Positions 44,401 through 55,800 are shown, counted from the stretch's first letter. The stretch is 64,000 bases of DNA from Struthio camelus (GCF_040807025.1 NC_090944.1:1826068-1890067); one strand, 5' to 3'. The notes: generated from the letters alone by a model not told the origin. Translations and numbers: made by a program.

Positions 44401-47400
44401 CATGAGACAGTACATTTCCACAAAACTCGCTTTCTGCCAGTTGGCGCTCCCCCTCCTGCTGCCAAATCCATGCACCTCACAAATAGAGTTCCCTCTCTGG
44501 TCCCTCAGCCAAGTTAAAAAGAGCTGGAAAGCCACGGAACAATTGGGAAAGCAGACCACAATTCAGAGTCACAAAAACAAACTGATTTATCAAGCAGAGA
44601 CACCCATCGTGTCCTTCATACGGATCGGGAGTTCTCCTTCCTCTTCCAAGTCTCAGCTCCTGAATGCTCTGCTGAGTAAACGCAAACACGACACTTTCTT
44701 CCATCGACATTGCAAAGGCAGCACCAAAGACTGTCTTCTAATGAAAGGTGTTGTGGAGATCTCTTGGTACTGTGCCAGTGGCAGTGCTGACGACACTTTT
44801 GACGGCTGTGTTGCTTTTTGTAACCTGCATGGAGATGCAAGAGATCATGAACAACAATTGCAGTTTTTACAGCAGATCTCTTCTGTGAATGTGGCTCTCT
44901 TATCTGAGTCTGACCAGAGTGACAAGAAAGGCATGAACATTGTACGTGACCTGTGGCAGTCTCAAAAGCCTTTGATTTGTCTTTTCACTGAAAAAGAAAA
45001 TGTTGCGTCTGGCCGATCTAGCCAGAATGTAAAAATAGGTATCAAGAACAGAAACGAAGCAGAATTAGTAGAGGAGCTGGTAAAAACAATCAGAGACCTA
45101 CTAGCAAGGTCAAACAACCTTTTAAGTCTTGATGCTTGTCAGGACACAGCTCGCCAACGTGGATTTATTGTTGATGAAGATGCAGAAGAGTGTGTGAGAG
45201 CCAAAGCAAAGGCAAAAACCTTGGTGGAACTCTTGAAAAAGGAGAAATTGTTTGAGATCAAATCACAGCTACTGCCTCTTCAAGGACAACTATGGTACAC
45301 ATGGTGTAAAAAGGACAAAGAACTCACCCGCTTGCAGGAAAAGAGGAACAAGAGCATAGAACATCATCGGAGCCAAATTGAGTCAGAGAAGTCTGCAATA
45401 CGAAGAAAGCAACTCGACAGAGCATTCCCCCTCAACCAGCTGATGAAATCAGTCCTTGCTTTTCTTCAGTCACAGTCAAGAGACACCAAGAAATACTTCC
45501 TGCAGTGGATGAAGGTCTTTATGGATGACCTGTCCTCTGACCGCCTTGAGGAACTTAAGAAAGAATATCATCAGTTATGGTATCAAATCCTGGAAATAAA
45601 GAAAAGCAAGGAAAAAACCAGTCTGAAAACAGCATTGATGAATAAGTTAGAAGCCCTCTCAAATGAAATCAATGATTCATCCATTGGTCTTGAGCATCTT
45701 TTGAGAGAAGTAGGGCAGATTCATGAAGCTCTAGAATCCTTGAACTCAAAAGATGAATGTTTTTGCAAACTACCTGAAGTGGCAGTCGATCTGATGGTTT
45801 CAGGGTATCCCATTGAACTGATGGATGGTGATGCTTCGTACGTACCGTTACGATGGATTGGGGCAATCTTTGACAAGTTAATTGAGAAGCTAGGGGACAG
45901 AAGAGTGTTTGTTCTCTCAGTGCTTGGCATCCAGAGCACGGGGAAGTCAACCCTGCTGAATGCCATGTTTGGTCTGCAGTTTAATGTCAGTGCGGGGAGG
46001 TGCACGCGGGGAGCGTTTATGCAGCTGCTTAAGGTGGACGAGAAACTCCAACAGGACGTGAACTTTGATTACATGCTGATTGTTGACACAGAAGGACTTC
46101 GTGCCATAGAGATGGCCAATAAGCAGTCACTTAATCATGACAATGAGCTAGCCACCTTTGTCATTGGCATTGCCAACATGACTCTGATCAATATCTTGGG
46201 AGAAAATCCTTCAGAAATGCAAGATGTCCTTCAGATAGCTGTGCAGGCTTTTCTCCGGATGAAGCAAGTCAATCTTTCGCCAAGCTGCTTGTTTGTGCAC
46301 CAGAATGTTGGAGAAATAACTGCCCAGGAACAAAACATGCAAGGACAAAGACGCCTGCAGGAAAAGCTGGATGAAATGGCAAAGACAGCTGCCCAGCAGG
46401 AATTCTGTGATGTCACCTGCTTCAGCGATGTCATCCACTTTGATGTGAACACCCACATTCACTACTTTGCTCACCTCTGGGAAGGAAACCCACCCATGGC
46501 CCCACCCAACCCCACATACAGCCAAAACGTGCAGCAGTTAAAGAGCAAAATTCTCCAAGCTGCCAAGAAGGGATCGCAGGGCACTATTTTAAGGCTCTCG
46601 AGCTTGAAAGTTCGTATTAGTGACTTGTGGAATGCTTTACTGAATGAAAATTTTGTTTTTAGCTTCAAGAATTCAGTGGAGATTGCCACATACAAGAAGC
46701 TGGAAACAGCATTTAGCCAGTGGACCTGGCAGCTGAGAAGTCACATCCTGGATTTGCAAATGAAACTGGACAATCGAATTCGGAATGGGGAATTGCAGAA
46801 GGTCACCGTAGAACACCTTGAAACACTAGTGCAAGAAAAAAGTGATGCCATCATGAAAGACCTGGAAAAGTATTTCAGTGAAGACAAAGACTGTGAGACA
46901 CTGATTCAGTGGAAATCCAGCATTGAACTGAGACTGAAAGAACTAAAAGAGTCACTTCTTGGTGAAACTAAAAGGAAATGTGAGAAACTTATGGAATTAA
47001 AGAAGAACCAGGGCAAACTGGAAGAAAGGAAGTCAGAATATGAAAATGAGCTCCTGAAAAGGAGCAGGGAGTTGGCTCTTTCTCTAAAAGGCCAAAAATT
47101 AAGTGAAAAAGAATTGAGAAAGAACTTTGATGCTCTCTGGGTCCTCTGGGTTACTCAAGTGTCCTCTGATGCTCCACCTCCAGAAAAGGTTGATATTGAT
47201 GTGGATATGGAAGATGTCCTTCTAGATTATTTTAAGGAGCCTAATCTAGCAGCGAGAATCAAGATATTTTCCAAAAAGCACACATTTTCTCTTGACTTGA
47301 AGAAACATGTCATTAAGAAAAAAAGTTGGAGCCTCTGGTCTACCAATTTAGATGATGCTGAGGTGAACCACATACACCGCATTACAGAGAACATTATGGC

Positions 47401-48736
47401 GCATGTGAGGGCAAACATTGATAAGAAAGAGAAGAAGAAAATGGATTACAATCGAAATTTTATTCATGAAATACTAAATGAAGTACAGAAAGGTATAAAC
47501 TCTGTCCCTAGCAATGCAAAATATAGTTTTAATAAAGATTATAGAATAGATTTATCACTGTATCTGTGCAGAATGGCAGCAGAAAGGTTTAAAGACATGC
47601 ATGCAGCATTCAAAAAAGCAAATGATCCAGCCATCTACCTAGAGAGTAAGAGAGAAGATTTCTTTAAATGTTTCCAGATTTCCTGTCAAGGAGCGACTTC
47701 TATCACAACCTTTGCTGATTTTTTGTGCAATAAGATTTCTCCAGCTCTTTGCCAGGCAGTCTATGAGAAGACAGCTCTTGACATAGCTCGAGACATGAAA
47801 GTTAAAATCCCAGATTTTGGTGGCAATAGATCTCAGCTGCAGGTTTCCATATTGAAATATCTGGCACAAGAGGAAAATTTTGAGGAATTCAAGCGCTACC
47901 TTCATTCCCCAGAAGATTTTTTTGAGGACTATATTGAGAAACTTGTTGATGAGTACTGTTTAGATAAGAACAGGAGGCTGGAGATGTTCTTAAATGACTC
48001 CCTTACTCATTACTATGAAAACATTCAGTCAGCTGTTTTTACATCAACTAGAGTTGTCAAAGATAGAAAGGATAGAGATGACAAAATCTCTCTTTGGCTG
48101 GATGAATTCTGCAGCACACTTGGAGAGGTGCTGAACTTGCCCAGAAGGGACCTGAAAGGCATTGAACATCTGAAGATAACAGATATAGAGTTCCTGAATA
48201 ATGCCATGACAGAAGCATTGGCTCCCCTGCGAGATGAACTGAAGCAAGAGTTTGCTAATGCTGATATGAGCTCATTTGAAAGGCAGCCACACACAATGCT
48301 GGCTGAGCAGTTTGCAGGGTGCTGGGAGCAGTGTCCCTTTTGTGGGGCTGTTTGCACAAACACTATGTCTAAGCACGATGGAGACCATCAGCTTGTTTTC
48401 CATCGTCCTAAAGTTTTGACGGGATACAAGTGGCACAAAACAGACAATCTAGTTATTGACATTTGTTCCAGTAGTGTTGCAAGTGAATGTTTATTCAAGA
48501 TTGGTGAAGACACATGGATCCCTTACAGGAGATACCGGGATGCAGGGCATCCTTATTCTTCTTGGAACATTCTACCTGATTCATCTGTGCAAGCATACTG
48601 GAAATGGTTTGTGTGTCATTTCAGGAGACAGCTAGAGCAACTGTACAACGGGAAATTTCAAGGCAAAGGAGAAATACCTGAGCTGTGGCAGAGAATTACA
48701 AAGCAGGAAGCAATCTCTGAACTGGACAAATTTTAG
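41414..48736 (+). CDS. Interferon-induced very large GTPase (VLIG/GVIN family), intact, 2440 residues
   Basis: This is a single uninterrupted exon. The start is ATG at 41414 (GCCATGG context), two bases after an acceptor at 41411; the upstream ATG at 41360 would lie in the intron. Residues 1-190 are helical and charged. About 200-520 is MACPF-like, with FGSHVNQGPLHFGG at 351-364 and a WKSGLVTSNTTW / GFQLIPVWD end block. About 860-960 matches the URGCP/VLIG block (FLSLLRRLGLERYYPRKM). A degenerate P-loop (GSSPSSSKS) starts at 1072. The canonical VLIG-type G domain has P-loop GIQSTGKST at 1505-1513, DTEG from 1558 and VHQNVG near 1625. A long coiled-coil-like stretch follows (about 1760-1900). 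A CPFCGAVC...DGDH..FHRP motif starts at 2307. VLIGs are cytosolic/nuclear GTPases induced by interferons; the biochemical role here is unknown. The ISRE at 36670 fits that induction. The gene symbol GVIN1/VLIG1 is likely, but avian orthology is not certain. Confidence 0.93.
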   Translation: MDSQEGRPDDPEKGYLAKKLLVESCEREGLDAEYWLPKLLEILGVKCREALKHLQYEDYLKLECEVRYPWETKALQQLLEITSKKKTVEELQKERLEMTKQRQEAARLALKELKEIQNSSSHTKEFIRKKEEALWKALDIPQEHWTLSEKSLVEVLESIQKHLEQQEKSVCRSENVSDEEVLRRASGGLALQGIYRTNSLADMLAKREQLINLPEGFQLAGPEQGSLLEKKEFSSSAAEAAFTKAMEQLGFSINVAAKAGFWGFNVEVDTDYRSSSQSEETHRSRSEQTYLCTTKYQYIPLASCYFQKHQLRLSNAALQELQDIEQLLSITQEANRLHMLKSRCGSFFSRFGSHVNQGPLHFGGIFWWKASAEGFRAEQREEMKRQASEALNCYIGASYSSFVFNVGVSAGISKSSSEASFQGKDRRDVQTKIQLFVTKTGGPSEVDSLVQWKSGLVTSNTTWCVIDRGFQLIPVWDIVLSNHSNDFKSAYQMSISLRAAYEALTNHNVSMLFGEELVSAVEDARAFLEGVKAWDVTVDEKKLLMLIDFKQNLNEKTKNHSVWINVCLSDKALQEFLVNTVLSYQKSSSENTMYIKSLLRCLLDPHVYSVKDFPRASFIMQWIFHTERTIPETPDISEFEDLTKTLLQMKEYIQEVTYAPEASASAIHEAKIKATLTISLAVYSLLQFLRDRAQKDIELLVLLVTTSTGYQVESSTFQYLLGCPEINFLIKEMQTAHKEYLSLKDQDVYRAQAFLLLTGLTVTPEYKELSLEQKYDRLVVMKDQMKNSWSTEIKTLLEKHNACKNWEMLERDLYSFINGCLDDTYDDLKKHNIIKDMEDTFQGIQPSSQSISKSEWKSCSESKTNEVVANQEFLSLLRRLGLERYYPRKMGTEDFHLIYKTSLHDSQPSKDNELPFYFLQKLLMVDYRVRYLLCKDESNQEVTHIPKIPENEDEPFDTFDDFFTDFGEGSTESATRESHVHPMDIQMAIFHCADDFMRQYISTKLAFCQLALPLLLPNPCTSQIEFPLWSLSQVKKSWKATEQLGKQTTIQSHKNKLIYQAETPIVSFIRIGSSPSSSKSQLLNALLSKRKHDTFFHRHCKGSTKDCLLMKGVVEISWYCASGSADDTFDGCVAFCNLHGDARDHEQQLQFLQQISSVNVALLSESDQSDKKGMNIVRDLWQSQKPLICLFTEKENVASGRSSQNVKIGIKNRNEAELVEELVKTIRDLLARSNNLLSLDACQDTARQRGFIVDEDAEECVRAKAKAKTLVELLKKEKLFEIKSQLLPLQGQLWYTWCKKDKELTRLQEKRNKSIEHHRSQIESEKSAIRRKQLDRAFPLNQLMKSVLAFLQSQSRDTKKYFLQWMKVFMDDLSSDRLEELKKEYHQLWYQILEIKKSKEKTSLKTALMNKLEALSNEINDSSIGLEHLLREVGQIHEALESLNSKDECFCKLPEVAVDLMVSGYPIELMDGDASYVPLRWIGAIFDKLIEKLGDRRVFVLSVLGIQSTGKSTLLNAMFGLQFNVSAGRCTRGAFMQLLKVDEKLQQDVNFDYMLIVDTEGLRAIEMANKQSLNHDNELATFVIGIANMTLINILGENPSEMQDVLQIAVQAFLRMKQVNLSPSCLFVHQNVGEITAQEQNMQGQRRLQEKLDEMAKTAAQQEFCDVTCFSDVIHFDVNTHIHYFAHLWEGNPPMAPPNPTYSQNVQQLKSKILQAAKKGSQGTILRLSSLKVRISDLWNALLNENFVFSFKNSVEIATYKKLETAFSQWTWQLRSHILDLQMKLDNRIRNGELQKVTVEHLETLVQEKSDAIMKDLEKYFSEDKDCETLIQWKSSIELRLKELKESLLGETKRKCEKLMELKKNQGKLEERKSEYENELLKRSRELALSLKGQKLSEKELRKNFDALWVLWVTQVSSDAPPPEKVDIDVDMEDVLLDYFKEPNLAARIKIFSKKHTFSLDLKKHVIKKKSWSLWSTNLDDAEVNHIHRITENIMAHVRANIDKKEKKKMDYNRNFIHEILNEVQKGINSVPSNAKYSFNKDYRIDLSLYLCRMAAERFKDMHAAFKKANDPAIYLESKREDFFKCFQISCQGATSITTFADFLCNKISPALCQAVYEKTALDIARDMKVKIPDFGGNRSQLQVSILKYLAQEENFEEFKRYLHSPEDFFEDYIEKLVDEYCLDKNRRLEMFLNDSLTHYYENIQSAVFTSTRVVKDRKDRDDKISLWLDEFCSTLGEVLNLPRRDLKGIEHLKITDIEFLNNAMTEALAPLRDELKQEFANADMSSFERQPHTMLAEQFAGCWEQCPFCGAVCTNTMSKHDGDHQLVFHRPKVLTGYKWHKTDNLVIDICSSSVASECLFKIGEDTWIPYRRYRDAGHPYSSWNILPDSSVQAYWKWFVCHFRRQLEQLYNGKFQGKGEIPELWQRITKQEAISELDKF

Positions 48737-49757
48737 GCTAAGCTGATATGAAGGAAGAACTGTAAGTGCTCTGCATTTTAAAAGAATGCAATACAAGTAT
48801 ATCCACAACATATTATGATCATGTCCTCAAGCCATGCGAAGAAAACTGTATCTAACTGCTCAAAGATTTGGGTGCAATAAGGGGCACTACTCCTGCCCCT
48901 TATTCCTTCTCAGTTCTACTGCTTCAAGAGAAAGTCAGAGTTTTCTTCCCTTTTTGCCACAAACATTGAACTCAGCTTTGTGTTAGAGCAAAAAGAAAAG
49001 CATTACTGCAGCAAGCAGTCATATGGCCAAGATCAAGTACCACATGAAGAGTAAAGGTTTCCTGAGGAAGTACCAGTTTTACTAGCTGTTCTGAGAAAAT
49101 GGCACTGCCAAAAAATAGCTTCCATTCAGCAAATATTTGTCTCACTTAAAGAGAGAACTGTGGGAGCTGAGAGCAGTTTGACAATTGTGGGGACCTGTGC
49201 TATTTTGTTTTTTTGAGATTCTTGTTTATTTATATGTAATCCAGTGGCTATCTGTCTTTGAAGCTGCTAAAGCAGTTAACGCCAACAGCCTGTGTGGACT
49301 TAGCTAGTGATTTAACTCATTAGGTGCATTTCACGTGTTAAGATGTACCCAGGCTTCCATGACCCATTCCTGCTCAGGTGCCTGGGCCTAGCTAAATTTC
49401 CTCTAGCTCTTAGCCAAGCCAACTGCTTTTGTGATTTGCTAGTTGTTAAGAACCTTTGTATAACCAGTTTAGAGAACGACGTATTTTTGCAGCTCCCTCA
49501 GCAGCTATTGACAGTGTGTGATCTTAAGTGTTTCTGCTGTCAAGACAGGCAGGTGTGAATTGTGTAATAGTATAGAGAATGTGCAACTGGCTGAGACTAT
49601 CCCAGTGACCAAGGAGATAGATGGGTAGCTATGGCATGTTTGCTCCACAGTTCCTGCAACACACCTGGAGCCCCAAGGACCTGAAACTCCTGGAGTTGGC
49701 CAAGGTCAGTGACTTGCCCAGTCAGTGTTATAATCCATTGCAGTATTTGATAATAAA
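48737..49757 (+). other. VLIG 3' UTR candidate with AATAAA
   Basis: A+T-rich sequence follows the stop, and AATAAA is present at 49752-49757. No closer canonical signal was noted, so the end of the transcript is uncertain. Confidence 0.4.
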
Positions 49758-50012
49758 TGGGTTGAGTTGGAGCAGTCTGGTCTTTGTATGCTGTATTTCC
49801 ATGTGAGTCACAACTTGCTATCGTTACCAAGGAACACTGAGGTCTAATCCAGGCAGAATGTCAGTGCCGCTCGGCTGTGCTCAGTGCCAACAAATTCATG
49901 TGCAAGGCACCTGCCATGCCCCAACCCAAACCCACATGGATGCCATTGCACACTTGGGGCTCTGGAGTCCCTTCCTAGCACATTCTCAGCATGCTCCCAA
50001 CTCATCTCCACC

Positions 50013-50695
50013 AGCAGCAAGTTTGTTGATGATACTAAACTGGGAGGAGCGGCTGACACACCAGAAGGCTGTGCTGCCATTCAGAGGGACCTGGACAGGC
50101 TGGAGAGTTGGGCAGAGAGGAACCTCATGAAGTTCAACAAAGGCAAGTGCAAGGTCCTGCACCTAGGGAGAAAGAATCCCATGCACCAGGACAGGCTGGG
50201 GGTTGACCTGCTGGAAAGCAGCTCTGCCGAGAAGGACCTGGGATGGGAGTGCTGGTGGACAACAAGTTGAGCATGAGCCAGCAGTGTGCCCTTGTGGCCA
50301 GGAGGACCAATGGGATCCTGGGGTGCATTAGGCAGGGTGTTGCCAGCAGGTGGAGGGAGGTGATCCTGCCCCTCTCCTCAGCCCTGGGGAGGCCTCCCCT
50401 GGAGTACTGTGCCCAGTTCTGGGCTCCCCAGGACAAGAGAGACATGGCACTCCTGGAGAGAGGCCAGCAGAGGGCTACAAAGATGATGAGGGGACTGGAG
50501 CATCTCTTCTCTGAAGAAAGGCTGAGAGCTGGGCCTGTTCAGCCTGGAGAAGAGAAGACTGAGAGGTGATCTTGTCAATGCGTACAAGTATGTGAAGGGA
50601 GGGTTGCCCAGAGAGGTTGTGGAGTCTCCTTCGCTGGAGATATTCAAAAGCCGCCTGGACGCGATGCTGGGCAATGTACTCTAGAGGACCCTGGC
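50013..50695 (+). mobile_element. CR1 LINE 3' part, diverged
   Basis: It starts in the RT (GATGATACTAAACTGGGAGG, the DDTKLGG block), passes through the conserved C-terminal segment (50243-50569) and ends near CTGGACGCGATGCTGGGCAA. It has more differences and small deletions than the copies at 6.4 and 13.3 kb, so it is older or of another subfamily. The final ATTCTG tail is lost; satellite DNA follows directly. Confidence 0.9.
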
Positions 50696-50724
50696 TGAGC
50701 AGCTCCCCTCAGCTCCCCTGTAGC

Positions 50725-52020
50725 AGGCTCCAGCACACCCACAGAAGCACACCCCCCCTAATAGGTCTGGTCCACAAAACTCCACTATCACAGGGCACAG
50801 TACCCCCAAAAGAGGTCCAGCTCCCCTAAAACAGGGACCAGCACCCCCATAACAAGCCTAGCACACTCATAACAGTCGAGGTCCCCTCAGTTCCCCCATA
50901 ACATGGCATAGTACCCCCATAAGAGGCCCAGACCCTGTGAGATTCCCCAAAAAAGGGCCCAGCACCCCCATAAGAGGGCCCAGATCCCCTCAGATCCCCT
51001 GTAGCAGGCCCAGCTCCCCTCTGCTCTCACAAAATAGACCCTAACACCCCCAACGCAATGCCCAGATCCCCTCAGCACCCCCACAACAAGCCCAGCACCC
51101 CCAACACAAGGCCCAGATCCCCTCAGCAACAACCCCAAAACAAGCTCATTACCCCCAACACAAGACCCAGATCCCCTCAGCAACCCCAAATCAAGCCCAA
51201 CACCCCCAACACAAGGCCCAGATCCCCTCAGCAACCCCAAAACAAGCTCATTACCCCAAATACAAGGCCCAGATCCCCTCAGTACCCCCAACACAACACC
51301 CAGCACCCCCAATACAAGGCCTAGACCCCTTCAGCACCCCCACAACAAGGCCTAGGACCCCCAACAAAAGGCCCAGATCACCTCAGCACCAACACAACAA
51401 GCCCAGCACCCCCAAAACAAGGCCCAGAATCCCCTCAGCACCCCCATGAAAAGGCCAGCACCCCCAATACAACACCTAACTCCTCTCAGCACCCACATGA
51501 CAAGCACAGCACCCCCAAAACAATGTCCAGATCCCCTCAGCACCCTCAATACAAGCCCAGCACCCCAATACAAGTTCAGCACCCCCAATACAATGCCCAG
51601 ATCCACCAGTAAAAGGCCCAGATCCCCTCAGCACCGACACAACAAGCCCAGCACCCCCAAAACAAGGCCCAGATCCCCTGTGCACACCCAACACAAGGCC
51701 CAGATCTCCTCAGCACCCCCACAAAAAGCCCAGCACTTCCAAAATAGAGCCCAGCACCCCTAAAACAACACCCAGATCCCCTCAGCACCCCCAACACAAG
51801 CCCAGCACTCCCAATACAAGGCCCAGATCCCCTCAGCACTCCTAAAACAACCCCAGCATCCCCAATACAAGGCCAGCTCCCTTCAGCACCCCCACAACAA
51901 GGCCCAGCACCCCCAAAATAAAGCCAAGATCCCCCAACACAAGGCCCAGACCTCCTCAGCACCTCCATGACAAGCCCAGCACCCCAAATACAAGGCCCAG
52001 AACCCCACAGCACGCCTAAA
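50725..52020. repeat. 51-bp satellite array, block 1
   Basis: The module is CCCAGATCCCCTCAGCA, then C-rich spacer, then CCCAACACAAGGC. Successive CCCAGATCCCC starts at 51061, 51112, 51166, 51217 and 51268 give a ~51-bp period with an internal half-period of about 25 bp. Long minus-strand Gly/Leu/Val-rich frames are only translations of it. The same family recurs at 61405-62218. Confidence 0.9.
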
Positions 52021-52859
52021 CAACCTCAAAAAAACCTGGAGAGTTTCAAGCCCGTAAAAAAACTTCCTACATAAATAAATTTAAAAAACCTGCACGCAAG
52101 CTGCTCAAATATGAAGAACCACCACCCTCCATCTGCCAAAAGACAGGGAGAAAAAAAAAAGAAATAGCTGAAAATCAGAAAGAAAATGTGCCACCCCTCC
52201 AAAAAAAAGTGAAGTCTGCAGGACCAGGAGAGAGCCTGACTAGCGTTGCAGCCGCTCTGCTGCTTTTCACACCTTGTATGCGCCCTGGCCCTCATCCCAC
52301 ATTGCTTCAATCTCTGCACGTCTGTGGCAGGAGCCGTGCAAATCTCTATGTGCACCAGCTGAGCCAGGAGGGAGAGGTGGCCCTCTTGGGACAACAGCCT
52401 CCAGTCCTGCCCGTGCAGACGAGCGTACTGGACCTGACTTGCCACAGGAGAGTGCGACCAGCTCTTGCCAGGCTCAGCAGAAGACGCCTGCACTCTGCAG
52501 CAAGGCTTCGTAAGGGGGCTTCAGGCCTGGCTCCTGCGGAAGACCTTCCCAAAGGCACCTGGCACTTTCTCTCCCCACAGCCTCCCCGCCAGCACCCGCA
52601 CGATGCTTCCCACATACAAGGAGAACGTCAGGAAGCGAGAGCAGGCAACAGGCCCCTTTTACTGCTTGTTGCTGGTACAGAGCTATGAACATGGGAACAT
52701 GTGTTACAAACAGAGCAGAGCCACAGGATCAAACACAAGAGAGAGACCTTGGTGAAGGGTGACATTCCGTGACATGTTTGTTGCCGAGGCCATCAGATGA
52801 GGGGATCCTATCAGTCCAGTTGGACTTTAAAATCACAGACTTCAGCAGAGACTCTGCTT
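52021..52859. other. Spacer with one coding-like stretch, unidentified
   Basis: A-rich sequence (52021-52200) is followed by 52240-52495. There the minus strand reads an open, non-repetitive frame with an ordinary residue mix (DWRLLSQEGHLSLLAQLVHI). I cannot place it in a family and see no clear splice sites, so it may be an exon remnant or chance. Confidence 0.3.
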
Positions 52860-55800
52860 CATGGAGTCCAGAAGTCCAAAATACCCATGTTTGTATCTTG
52901 CCGACTGTGCTGGCTATTGTTTGAGTTCTTTGCTGAAGGCTTGAGTTGATTGCATACATGTTTCGGGAAGTAAGACTGGGACCTGAAATACAAAGGGATG
53001 AAATGAAATGCAGCTTCCAGCAGGAGTGATCTCTTGGACTGCCGGCAAGGGATGCCAATACATTCAGTCCATTGCCATTGCAGACCGTTTTGGTGCTGGG
53101 AGATGTTATGTGGAGGGGATAGCTGTTCCAGCTCAGAGATCACATCTGTCTTTGGGCACTTTTCCCCTTCTGGAGGGGTTGCTGCTGTGCCCTCCAATTG
53201 TGCACAGCAATCTTGTTGCAATTGTGAGCGGAAACGGTAAGCCATTTGCAGCATGCCTGCGGGGAGCTTTCTGGCGTGAGGCTCCAATTGGCAGAAGCTG
53301 CTCCTGCTTCTCTAGACTCTGTATAGGCAGCTTCCTTGTTATCCTAAAGCACAAGGCAACAGTGACTTGCTACAAGACTGGAGCAAAGGGCAGGGACCAA
53401 CTGATTTCTTGTAACCCACTGGGTCCCATTGAGGACTTGAGGGCGATGGAAGTGAACACTGTGGTCCCCATCAGGAGCACGTATTGTGTCTGTGCAAAGA
53501 GCGCTGCACAACGGGCATTGCTTCCAGCAGCCGTGCAGCCCTTCAACTCCGATGGTATGAGCCCAGGCTATATCAAGAGCAGTCTTCACAGACACTGCCT
53601 GTCAAAGAGCTCCTGAAAGCTCATCACATAAAAAAATCAGCAAATGCTGTGATAGAGGGCGCTCCTTGGCAGGACATGTGGAAACTTGTGAAGAAGTCTT
53701 CTCTCTGGCCCTGCAGGTAGAAAGTGGGGTCGTTTGCTCTTGTGAAAGCCTTCTGCATCTTTGCCAACCCTTCTGCTGCCACTTTGCCTAGAGACACTGC
53801 TGAATGTCTTCTGTATCCATGAGTGAAGACATATGTGGAGTTCCTGGCTGCCGAGTCCACCTGTTCTCTTATTTCATGCAGTCTGTCATGAATGCAACTT
53901 TGGTTGTCATGCATTGGCTCCTGTTCCTTTGTGTCGATGGGGAGGCTGATGAGCTGTGTGATGCGGTCGTGAAGCTGCTCCGTTCTGGTAATATCGCAGC
54001 TGTGCAAAGGCTTTTTCCTGAAGGGCAGTGCTCCCTTCATGACCACCTGCTTGGAAATAGCCATGGGAAATGCATCCTTCGGCAAGAAGCATTTTATTTC
54101 TTCCTCTCTGTTTGGCTCTTGCTTGAAATGTTCCAGCAGAGTGTTCTCACTAGGGAGGTTTATGTTTGGTTCTGCAGGAGGAGGTGCACTGGAAGATACT
54201 TTGTAGAGCCATTGTTTCCAGAGTCTAGCCAAGTGTTGCCTCAGCTTTTCTTCATGCACCTCTTCCTTCTTTAGCGACAAAGCCACCAGTTGCCTTCTCT
54301 TGACAAGCTCGTGTTCACATTCTGGCTTCTTCTGATGCCCTTTGCTCTGATTCTTCTCCCGTTCAATGAACTCAGCAGACTTTCTCTGTGTCTCTTCCAC
54401 AAGTGCTTCTCTCCGATCTTGCGGTTGATTTTCAATGCTTGCTTTCCGCTGAATCAAAAGCCCACTGGCGTCATCTTCCCTGAAATACGGTTCCAAGCCT
54501 TTCCAGAGGGGCTCATATTTATCTTGCACTTCCTCCATAAGGCTTCTTCGGGTCACATGCGGAACGTCTCCCTTTCTAATCTGATTGTTCCGTTTCATTT
54601 GCAAGTCTAGGATGTGGCTCCCCAGCTGCCAGGTCCACTGGCTGTCGGTTGTTCCTAAGCTGTTGTCTGCGGCAACTTCCCAAGTGTTTTGGAAACGGAA
54701 GATTGACTGCCACGTCAGGTAGTTTGCAAAAACATTCATCTTTTGAGTTCAAGGATTCTAGAGCTTCATGAATCTGCCCTACTTCTCTCAAAAGACGCTT
54801 GAGACCAATGGATGAATCATTGACTGCATTGGAGAGGGCTTCTAACTTATTCATCAATGCTGTTTTCAGACTGGTTTTTTTCATTGCTTTTCTTTATTTC
54901 CAGGATTTGATACCTTCACTGATGATACTCTTTCTGAAGTTCCTCCAAGTGCTCAGAGGACAGGTCATCCCTAAAGACCTTCATCCACTGCAGCAAGTAT
55001 TTCTTGGTGTCTCTTGCCTGTGCCTGGAGAAAAGCGAGGACTGATTTCATCAGCTGCTTGAGGGGGAACGCTCTGTCGAGTTGCTTTCTTCGTCCTGCAC
55101 ACTTCTCTGGCTCAGTTTGGCTCCCATGATGTTCTATGTTCTTGTTCCTCTTTTCCTGCAAGCGGGGGAGCTCTTTCTCCTTTTCACACCATGTGTACCA
55201 TAGTTGTCCTTGAAGAGGCAGTAGCTGTGATTTGATCTCAAACACAATTTCTCCTTTGTCAAGAATCCCACCAAGGTTCTTGCCTTTGCTTTGGCTCTCA
55301 CACACTCTTCTGCCTCTTTAGCCACAATAAATCCACGTTGGCGAGCTGTGTCCTGACAAGCATCAAGCCTTAAAAGGTTGTTTCACCTTGCTAGCAGGTC
55401 TCTGATTGTTTTTACCAGCTCCTCTACTAATTCTGTTGTGTTTCTGTTCTGGATACCTCTTTTTACATTCTGGCTAGATCGGCCACATGCAACATTCTCT
55501 TCTTCAGTGAAAAGACAAATCAAAGGCTTTTGAGACTGCCACGGGTCACGTACAATGTTCATGCCTTTCTTGTCACTCTGGTCAGACTCAGCTAACTGAG
55601 AGCCTCCTTCACAGAAGAGATCTGCTGTAAAAACGGCAATTGTTGTTCATGACCTCTAGCATCTCCATGCAGGTTACAAAAAGCAACACAGCCGTCAAAA
55701 GTGTCGTCAGCACTGCCACTGGCACAGGACCAAGAGATCTCCGCAACACCTGTCATTAGAAGACAGCCTTTGGTGCTGCCTTTGCAATGTCGATGGAAGA

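Noticed and set aside
50887..52013. Gly/Val/Leu-rich minus-strand frames in the satellite, resembling silk-like repeat proteins
   Set aside because: The 51-bp period is a multiple of three, which keeps frames open. The same happens at 61.4-62.2 kb, and there are no promoter or splice signals.
50725..52020. Evenly spaced repeats that could suggest a CRISPR array
   Set aside because: This is vertebrate DNA. The spacers are not unique and the repeats are degenerate satellite modules with no cas genes.
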